Of a stretch of DNA of 5,232 nucleotides, positions 1 to 4,847 are shown piece by piece. The DNA is from an uncultured beta proteobacterium. GTDB taxonomy: Bacteria > Pseudomonadota > Gammaproteobacteria > Burkholderiales > Burkholderiaceae_C. Under the pieces are notes generated by a model. That model saw nothing but the letters and a program-made list of their open reading frames with translations, did not search any database and was not told the origin of the DNA. The stretch spans positions 1-5,232 of the forward strand of contig CAIWRE010000198.1 in the NCBI GenBank assembly GCA_903914985.1. Reading direction: 5' to 3'. Within the stretch, counting starts at the first letter, position 1; each line of letters opens with the position of its first letter. The position numbers and the translations under genes were made by a program.

Positions 1-264
1 ATGTCACCCGTCGGGCACGACTTGCCCCACACGGCGCTGAGCAACCGGGAGTTTGAAGTGTTCAGCCGCATCGTGCGCGGGGTGAGCATGTCGGCCATTG
101 CCGACGAGCTGTCGCTCAGCATCAAGACCATCAGCACCCACAAAACCAACATCCTGCACAAGATGGGCATGGCCGGTCAGGTGGACCTGGTGCGCTATGC
201 GCTAGAGCACCACCTGCTGGACGATACGCCCACCCATCCAGCGCAAGCCGGGTCCGCCGCTTAG
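1..264 (+). CDS. LuxR/NarL-type response regulator, C-terminal HTH domain (probably partial)
   Basis: This is a DNA-binding domain of the LuxR/GerE helix-turn-helix type, as found at the C-terminus of NarL/FixJ/UvrY response regulators. Seen directly: 87 residues, with the family hallmark LSNREFEVF at 13-21, an AIADELSLS scaffold segment at 32-40, and a recognition helix around 40-55 (KTISTHKTNILHKMG). It ends in a short Ala/Pro-rich tail and a TAG stop. The HTH fills almost the whole reading frame. The usual receiver domain of about 120 residues with its phospho-accepting Asp is absent, so most likely the window cuts the gene and the ATG at base 1 is an internal Met. A stand-alone HTH protein starting exactly at base 1 cannot be excluded. 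The gene points the same way as the cytochrome operon 160 bp downstream and is a candidate regulator of it, by position only. The signal sensed is unknown. Confidence 0.85.
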   Translation: MSPVGHDLPHTALSNREFEVFSRIVRGVSMSAIADELSLSIKTISTHKTNILHKMGMAGQVDLVRYALEHHLLDDTPTHPAQAGSAA

Positions 265-289
265 CGCTTTCACATCCATTGCGGGTTCT

Positions 290-307
290 CCTAGGAATAT
301 TCCGAGG
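290..307. promoter_or_regulatory. 18-bp near-perfect palindrome, possible operator
   Basis: The core GGAATATTCC (294-303) is a perfect 10-bp palindrome. The flanks CCTA (290-293) and GAGG (304-307) extend it to 18 bp with one mismatched pair. It has no loop and no following T-run, so it looks like a site for a dimeric DNA-binding protein rather than a terminator. It lies about 120 bp upstream of the first cytochrome start codon. The identity of any binding protein is unknown; the neighbouring LuxR/NarL-type protein is one candidate. Confidence 0.4.
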
Positions 308-412
308 CCTGCTTTCATCGCTGTCCGATGGTCGTGGGCAGCCACCCCGTTGAAACTTGGTTCCAGTCTTAGGCAGGCATGCGTCTGTCCAAGCCGATAT
401 CCAATTATTGAC

Positions 413-420
413 AAGGTGAG
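413..420 (+). promoter_or_regulatory. Ribosome binding site that fixes the monoheme cytochrome start
   Basis: AAGGTGAG lies 4 bases before the ATG at 425 (the AAGGTG core is 6 bases away). This supports ATG 425 over the in-frame TTG at 350, which has no Shine-Dalgarno sequence upstream and would add 25 residues in front of a normal signal peptide. Confidence 0.7.
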
Positions 421-424
421 CACC

Positions 425-784
425 ATGGCACAACGCAACTCTTCCGGTTTGATCACACTCGCAGCGGGCGCTGCCCTGTGTTTGGCGGCGTTTTCGGTCC
501 ACGCAGAGGTGGACGTGGAAGCCGCAAAAGCCTTGGCGCGACAGAACAACTGTCTGAAGTGCCACGCCATTGAAAAAGACAAAGACGGCCCCTCATACAA
601 GAGCGTGGCTGAAAAATTCAAGGGCAAGGCCGGGGCCGAAGCCCGCTTGATCGACCACATCATGTCGGGCGAAAAAGCCAAGTTCGCTGACGGCCACGAA
701 GAAGAACACAAGGTCGTCAAGACATCGCCACCCAAGGACATGGCCCAGATCAAAAACCTGGTGCAGTGGATCTTGTCGCAGTAA
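425..784 (+). CDS. mtoD: Periplasmic monoheme class I cytochrome c, MtoD-like
   Basis: This is a predicted periplasmic electron shuttle of 119 residues. A signal peptide covers residues 1-27 (hydrophobic stretch at about 9-23, cleavage after VHA). One heme site, CLKCH, lies at 43-47, followed by DGP at 54-56. A C-terminal amphipathic segment, IKNLVQWIL at 109-117, is typical of small c552/c551-type class I cytochromes. The mature mass would be about 10 kDa. The region normally carrying the distal Met instead holds two histidines, H91 and H95, just before VVKT. M80 and M106 exist but are not in the usual MP context. From memory, MtoD of Sideroxydans lithotrophicus is a bis-His class I cytochrome of about 11 kDa in the same gene order, so I infer an MtoD counterpart passing electrons between the decaheme protein, the NapC-type protein and possibly oxidases. 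A generic c552-type cytochrome is the alternative. The decaheme gene follows after 39 bp. Confidence 0.85.
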   Translation: MAQRNSSGLITLAAGAALCLAAFSVHAEVDVEAAKALARQNNCLKCHAIEKDKDGPSYKSVAEKFKGKAGAEARLIDHIMSGEKAKFADGHEEEHKVVKTSPPKDMAQIKNLVQWILSQ

Positions 785-813
785 GCACCCACCCCGAAGC
801 ACCAATATTTGCT

Positions 814-817
814 GGGA
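814..817 (+). promoter_or_regulatory. Weak ribosome binding site for the decaheme cytochrome gene
   Basis: GGGA lies 6 bases before ATG 824 and is the only Shine-Dalgarno-like element here. The in-frame TTG at 809 would place the start in front of this motif and add five residues to a complete signal peptide, so ATG 824 is preferred. The weak site contrasts with the strong AAGGGGA (1841-1847) in front of the porin gene. Confidence 0.45.
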
Positions 818-823
818 ATCGTC

Positions 824-1837
824 ATGAAAAAAATCTCCAAACTGCTCGCGGCCTGTGCCTTGCTGACAGGCCTGTTCTCTGCGCCCGCCTGGGCCCAGGA
901 CAACAACTTGCCCGAACTCGCGGCGGGCGCTACCAAGTCTGCATTGGCGCAAGAGGCGCTGAAAAAAGACGCGGTGTGTACCAAGTGCCATGACGAGAGT
1001 GAAAACGCACCCATCCTCAGCCTGTACCAGACCAAGCATGGCGTGCGCGGTGACCCGCGCACGCCCACCTGCCAGTCCTGCCACGGCGCCAGCGACAAGC
1101 ACTTGAAGGGCGACACCAGCGGCAAAGGTCGACCTGCGCCGGACCATGTGTTCAAAAAAGGGGTGTATTCAGCCTCCGGCGATAAAGAGCGCGCCGACCA
1201 GTGCTTGAGCTGCCACAAAGGTGGAAAACGCAACAACTGGGATGGCGGACAACACCAAAACGCGGGAGTAGCGTGCAATGACTGCCACGTTGTACACCGC
1301 CCCAAAGACAAACTACAAGACAAGAAAACCCAAACCGAAGTTTGCTACAGCTGCCACAAAGACCAGCGCGCGGATGGCAAGAAGCTGTCGCACCACCCTA
1401 TTGCGGAAGGCAAAGTCGCCTGCTCGGACTGCCACAACCCCCACGGTTCTACCGGCCCCAAGATGCTGAAGAAAAACACGGTGACCGAGACCTGCTACCA
1501 GTGCCATGCAGAAAAACGCGGCCCCTTCCTGTTCGAGCATCAACCGGTAAGCGAAGACTGCGCGAACTGCCACACGCCCCACGGCTCCAACATCACACCC
1601 TTGTTGAAATCCCGTGCGCCATTCCTCTGCCAGGAGTGCCATGACGGCACCCATGCCAGCGGCACACCTGCGGGTCCCAATGCCGCAGGACGCCAAGGTG
1701 GACTCTCATCCACCAACGCAGCAACGCCGCCCGCCGCCCTTTACCCCAGCAAGAACCTGGTGGGCAACGCATGCATGAACTGCCACCGGCAAGTTCACGG
1801 AACCAACAGCCCTGCGGGCGGTTACCTCCAACGCTAA
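824..1837 (+). CDS. mtoA: Periplasmic decaheme cytochrome c, MtoA/MtrA/DmsE family
   Basis: This is the heme wire that sits inside the outer-membrane porin and carries electrons across the outer membrane. It has 337 residues: a signal peptide at 1-24 (Lys-rich start, hydrophobic core, AWA cleavage site) and exactly ten CXXCH motifs at 52, 83, 127, 151, 174, 200, 224, 246, 269 and 317. Candidate axial histidines include H72, H144, H158, H190/H191, H207, H239, H253, H277 and H325. The motif EKRGPFLFEHQPV (230-242) and the C-terminal CHRQVHGTNSPAGG (320-333) are typical of the MtrA/DmsE family. The length fits MtrA/MtoA and not PioA, which has a long N-terminal extension. The porin gene starts 16 bp downstream, as usual for these pairs. 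MtoA (Fe(II) oxidation) and MtrA or DmsE (metal or DMSO reduction) cannot be separated by motifs alone. I use mtoA because of the gene order and the absence of a surface cytochrome gene. Confidence 0.93.
   Translation: MKKISKLLAACALLTGLFSAPAWAQDNNLPELAAGATKSALAQEALKKDAVCTKCHDESENAPILSLYQTKHGVRGDPRTPTCQSCHGASDKHLKGDTSGKGRPAPDHVFKKGVYSASGDKERADQCLSCHKGGKRNNWDGGQHQNAGVACNDCHVVHRPKDKLQDKKTQTEVCYSCHKDQRADGKKLSHHPIAEGKVACSDCHNPHGSTGPKMLKKNTVTETCYQCHAEKRGPFLFEHQPVSEDCANCHTPHGSNITPLLKSRAPFLCQECHDGTHASGTPAGPNAAGRQGGLSSTNAATPPAALYPSKNLVGNACMNCHRQVHGTNSPAGGYLQR
1274..1642 (+). repeat. Three diverged heme-pair modules inside the decaheme cytochrome
   Basis: At protein level, residues 151-178, 200-228 and 246-273 share one pattern: CxxCH, a His three residues later (CHVVH, CHNPH, CHTPH), a Lys/Leu-rich stretch of about 17 residues, then a second CxxCH (CYSCH, CYQCH, CQECH). 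The second and third copies are closest, both carrying PHGS and a later LK. The modules start 49 and 46 residues apart. This looks like ancient internal duplication of a diheme unit; the DNA repeat is diverged. Confidence 0.7.
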
Positions 1838-1853
1838 TTCAAGGGGATTCATC

Positions 1854-4181
1854 ATGAAATCTAACCAAGAACATTTCACTCTCAGTCGTGTGGCTGCGGC
1901 CGTTCTCGCAGTCTGCCTGTCACCTTCCTGGTCTTTCGCACAGGAAGAGGGGGCAGACGAACTCACCCGTGCCCACAGCAGCGTGGAAGTCGGAGTAGCG
2001 GCCCCCTCGGCGGCATCGGCCAAATTCGGTGAGTACAACGGCCTGAGCAAGGTCGAGGGCGGCGTAGTGCTCAATGCCAATATCCGGGGTGGAGATGCGT
2101 ATGGTGCGGGCACTGGCTCGCAGCGTTGGGAGCTCAAGGCAAGCGACTTGGGTACCACCTCGCGTGAATTGGGCGCTAATTACAGCGACCAGGGTCAGTG
2201 GAACATTGGATTCAACTACGACGAGCTCAAACACAATCTGTCCGATACCTACCAAACGCCCTATACCGGGGCTGCAGGGTCGAACAGCTTCACCCTGCCA
2301 GGTTTTGGCCTTGCACCCAACACCACCACTTTGAGCGGCCCCCAACTTGGGGCCTACCAGAATGTCAATATCGACACCACCCGCAAAAACACCTCAGTCA
2401 ACGCAGGTGTGGAAATCAATTCGCGCCTGGGGTTGAAATTTGATTACAACCATCTGGAGCAAACCGGTTCCAAGCTGATGGCCTTCGGGTCGGCGGGTTT
2501 TGCCTCGTCGGGCACGGCGCCGGCGGGTGAGGCGGTGTCCATTCTGCCCAACCCCACCCAGTACCAAACTGATACCGTCAACCTCGCAGTCAATTGGACC
2601 GGGGACAACGCGAACATGACAGCCGCCTATTACGGTTCCATCTTCCGTGACGGCTATGACCGGGTGAATTTCACCACCTTTGCAACGGCCAACAACCTGC
2701 AGACCATGAGCACTGCGCCGGGCAATGACTTTCATCAGCTCAGCCTGAGCGGCGGTTACGGACTGACGCCGACGACCAAGTTGACCGGATCGGTGTCCAC
2801 AGCCCGCAACACGCAAAACGACGCGTTTGTTGTGGACTCCTTCATGTACGTCAACACCGGTACAGCCCCTGGCAATGCCAATACATCGTTAGGCGGTGTG
2901 GTGGTGACGCAGCACGCCGACCTGAAACTGACCGACAAAACCACACGGGATTTGACGCTGTCCGCCGGTTACAAATACGACCTGCGGGACAACCAGACGG
3001 CTTCGGCGATCTACAACTTCCAGGCCATTGGCGCAAACAATATTGCCTACTATCCGAACACACCGCTGAGTTTCAGGAAGAACCAGGCGGAGCTTGCGGC
3101 CGACTACCGGCTGGACAAGACGCAACGGGTGCGCCTGGCCTACAACCGGGAAGATGTTGCGCGCTGGTGCGACCAGTATGCAGTGGGTGGCAGCAACTAT
3201 CCCGCAGGAACCAATTGCGTGGTGGCGGTGTCCAGCAACGATGACAAACTCAGTGCCACCTACCGCGCGATGGCCACCGAAGAACTGGCGACCAACCTCG
3301 GCTACTCCTACAGCAAGCGCGTGACCACGTCCGACCCTAACGCGATTGTTTCCATGATTGGCGTACGTGGCGGCGATACAGGATCGACGGTAGGAACCAT
3401 CAAAGGCCTGAATGGAGGCGATTACCTGGGTTTCTACCCCTTCTTTGACGCCTCCCGCGCGCAACAAATGACCAAGGCAGGCTTCAATTGGCAAGCCAAC
3501 GATGCATTGACGGTGGGCTTCAGCGCACGCTACACGGACGATCGCTACGACTCGCTCTACGGCGTTCAATCGGGCAATGGCCGCGGCGTGAATGTCGATG
3601 CGACCTACACCTACACTGAAAACAGCTCAGTCACAGCGTATGTCACCCAGCAGTCCAACGAGCGTCAACTGACCAGCCAGCAACGCTCCATTGCGCAGGG
3701 AGCCGGTGCGGCATCGGCCACCGCCATTGCAATACCAGCAGGCGCCACGTGGACCAACAACCTCAAAACGGAAGACCTGACGCTGGGCATCAGTTCCAGG
3801 AAGGGGGGGCTGATGGGCGGCCAGTTGGACCTGGTGGGGGACCTCAGCTACTCGCTGGGTCGCTCCAGCTACGGCACTGTTCTGAACTACAGCACGGCGA
3901 CCACCGGTGGTGTGGTGTGCAGTGATCCACGGATCCTGTCATGCGGCAACTTGCCGGATATCCGGGCAGAGGTCGTCAGCCTCAAGCTCACAGGCCACTA
4001 TCAGGTGGACAAAGCCAGCAAAGTGGCCTTGGGTTATCTGTTTCAAAAGCTGAGCAGCGAGGACTACCTCTACAACGGTTTGCAATACGGCTCCAACCCG
4101 AGCTCCATGTTGGCAACCAACCAGGCCACGCCCAACTATTCGATCAACGCGGTCACGTTGACCTATATCTATAACTTCTAA
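1854..4181 (+). CDS. mtoB: Outer-membrane beta-barrel porin of the MtrB/MtoB/PioB family
   Basis: This is the porin that sheathes the decaheme cytochrome in the outer membrane. It has 775 residues. A signal peptide covers about 1-29 (hydrophobic 13-22, cleavage after SFA). The family's N-terminal signature follows, SSVEVGV (42-48) and KFGEYNGL (57-64). The rest is alternating aromatic/polar strands with Gly/Ser/Asn/Thr-rich loops, ending in TLTYIYNF, whose terminal Phe is the classic outer-membrane assembly signal. Shewanella MtrB has, from memory, about 697 residues and an N-terminal CXXC needed for function; this protein has no Cys near its N-terminus. Its only mature cysteines are C439/C455 and C689/C697, two close pairs that could form disulfides in loops. 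A strong AAGGGGA 6 bases upstream sets the ATG. Coupling to the decaheme gene (16-bp gap) supports a 1:1 complex. MtoB, PioB and MtrB cannot be told apart by motif. A run of seven Gs lies at 3803-3809. Confidence 0.93.
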   Translation: MKSNQEHFTLSRVAAAVLAVCLSPSWSFAQEEGADELTRAHSSVEVGVAAPSAASAKFGEYNGLSKVEGGVVLNANIRGGDAYGAGTGSQRWELKASDLGTTSRELGANYSDQGQWNIGFNYDELKHNLSDTYQTPYTGAAGSNSFTLPGFGLAPNTTTLSGPQLGAYQNVNIDTTRKNTSVNAGVEINSRLGLKFDYNHLEQTGSKLMAFGSAGFASSGTAPAGEAVSILPNPTQYQTDTVNLAVNWTGDNANMTAAYYGSIFRDGYDRVNFTTFATANNLQTMSTAPGNDFHQLSLSGGYGLTPTTKLTGSVSTARNTQNDAFVVDSFMYVNTGTAPGNANTSLGGVVVTQHADLKLTDKTTRDLTLSAGYKYDLRDNQTASAIYNFQAIGANNIAYYPNTPLSFRKNQAELAADYRLDKTQRVRLAYNREDVARWCDQYAVGGSNYPAGTNCVVAVSSNDDKLSATYRAMATEELATNLGYSYSKRVTTSDPNAIVSMIGVRGGDTGSTVGTIKGLNGGDYLGFYPFFDASRAQQMTKAGFNWQANDALTVGFSARYTDDRYDSLYGVQSGNGRGVNVDATYTYTENSSVTAYVTQQSNERQLTSQQRSIAQGAGAASATAIAIPAGATWTNNLKTEDLTLGISSRKGGLMGGQLDLVGDLSYSLGRSSYGTVLNYSTATTGGVVCSDPRILSCGNLPDIRAEVVSLKLTGHYQVDKASKVALGYLFQKLSSEDYLYNGLQYGSNPSSMLATNQATPNYSINAVTLTYIYNF

Positions 4182-4189
4182 GGCACAAG

Positions 4190-4209
4190 CGGGACCTCCT
4201 TCGGTCCCG
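4190..4209 (+). promoter_or_regulatory. Stem-loop between the porin and NapC-type genes
   Basis: CGGGACC (4190-4196) pairs perfectly with GGTCCCG (4203-4209) around a 6-base loop, giving a 7-bp GC-rich stem. No T-run follows (CGCCATTGG instead), so it is not a canonical intrinsic terminator. Lying 8 bp after the porin stop, it could be an RNA processing or 3'-end-stabilising element, or a partial attenuator that lowers expression of the downstream genes relative to the conduit. Confidence 0.55.
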
Positions 4210-4242
4210 TCGCCATTGGATCAATAGCAAGGAGTCAGAAAA

Positions 4243-4836
4243 ATGGACAGCAACCCCGGTGCACTCAAGCGCTTTTGGACCTTTATCAGAAAACCCAGCG
4301 CCAAGTATTCGCTGCTGGCGATTTCCAGCTTGTCGTTTGTGGTCGGCATTTTGTTCTGGGGGGGCTTTAACACCGGGATGGAGATGACCAACACCCTGGA
4401 GTTCTGTACCACTTGCCACGAAATGCGGGACAACGTCTACCAGGAGTACAAAGAGACGATCCACTTCTCCAACCGCACCGGTGTGCGGGCCATTTGTTCG
4501 GACTGCCATGTGCCCAAGGAATGGACGCATAAAATGATTCGCAAGGCCAAAGCCAGCTTTGAGGTGTGGGGTAAGCTCACCGGCTATATCGATACCAAGG
4601 AAAAATTCGAGGAAAAACGCATGGAACTGGCGACCCACGAGTGGGCTCGCATGAAAGAGACCAATTCCCGCGAGTGCCGCAACTGCCACGCTTTTGAGGC
4701 CATGAGCCCCGAATTGCAAAAGCAGACGCCCTATAAAAAGCACATGAAGGCCAAGGAAGAAGGCAAAACCTGTATCGATTGCCACAAAGGCATTGCCCAC
4801 CACCTGCCCAAAGAGTACGTAGATCCTGACGAATAA
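4243..4836 (+). CDS. cymA: Membrane-anchored tetraheme cytochrome c, NapC/NirT/CymA family
   Basis: This is a quinol/quinone-interacting cytochrome anchored in the inner membrane with its hemes in the periplasm. It has 197 residues: a basic N-terminus, one transmembrane anchor at about 22-42, then four CXXCH sites at 55, 85, 145 and 177. The first reads CTTCHEM, with M61 placed like the Met ligand of NrfH/NapC-type heme 1. The segment CHVPKEWTHKMIRKAK (88-103) carries lysines in the region linked to quinol binding in this family. HEWARMK (132-138), ECRNCH (144-149) and CIDCHKGIAHHLP (177-189) are classic NapC/NirT. In overall wording it looks closer to NapC/NirT than to Shewanella CymA. The symbol cymA follows the Sideroxydans cluster (also called imcA); napC would be equally defensible. 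AAGGAG (4229-4234) lies 8 bases before the ATG. It probably delivers electrons from Fe(II) oxidation to quinone, or takes them from quinol in respiration. Confidence 0.92.
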   Translation: MDSNPGALKRFWTFIRKPSAKYSLLAISSLSFVVGILFWGGFNTGMEMTNTLEFCTTCHEMRDNVYQEYKETIHFSNRTGVRAICSDCHVPKEWTHKMIRKAKASFEVWGKLTGYIDTKEKFEEKRMELATHEWARMKETNSRECRNCHAFEAMSPELQKQTPYKKHMKAKEEGKTCIDCHKGIAHHLPKEYVDPDE

Positions 4837-4847
4837 ACCACCATTGC

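Larger units (their letters stand above)
265..424 (+). promoter_or_regulatory. Intergenic region upstream of the cytochrome operon, likely carrying its promoter
   Basis: This 160-bp gap is the only sizeable non-coding stretch before the operon, so the main promoter is expected here. It contains an 18-bp near-perfect inverted repeat (290-307, listed separately) and ends with the ribosome site of the monoheme cytochrome gene. I could not find a convincing sigma70 pair: TTGAAA at 350-355 has no acceptable -10 at 16-18 bp. I saw no FNR-type TTGAT-N4-ATCAA site and no -24/-12 sigma54 element. There is no T-tract terminator for the upstream regulator gene, so read-through from it is possible. Confidence 0.5.

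Noticed and set aside
350..378. Sigma70 promoter starting with TTGAAA at 350-355
   Set aside because: No sequence resembling TATAAT occurs at 16-18 bp spacing (the candidate there is GCAGGC).
307..378. Inverted copies GCCTGC (307-312) and GCAGGC (373-378)
   Set aside because: Six bases separated by 60 bp is within chance expectation, and the intervening sequence does not extend the pairing.
408..413. Perfect TTGACA -35 hexamer
   Set aside because: It sits 11 bases before the start codon and overlaps the ribosome site, so any matching -10 would fall inside the coding sequence.
350..424. TTG start giving a 25-residue N-terminal extension of the monoheme cytochrome
   Set aside because: There is no Shine-Dalgarno sequence before the TTG, and the extension would precede a complete signal peptide. 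ATG 425 has a proper site.
202..1323. Long reverse-strand open frame of 373 codons
   Set aside because: It lies antisense across two clear cytochrome genes, has no recognisable domain, and is low-complexity Cys/Ser/Leu-rich text. It is a by-product of codon bias in GC-rich coding DNA.
2889..3569. Reverse-strand open frame of 226 codons inside the porin gene
   Set aside because: It is fully antisense to a well-supported beta-barrel gene and has no family motifs.
4190..4215. Intrinsic terminator after the porin gene
   Set aside because: The hairpin is good but no T-run follows, and the cymA gene continues on the same strand 34 bp later.
4153..4803. Reverse-strand open frame of 216 codons across the cymA gene
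   Set aside because: It is antisense to a gene with four heme motifs and a good ribosome site, and has no supporting features of its own.
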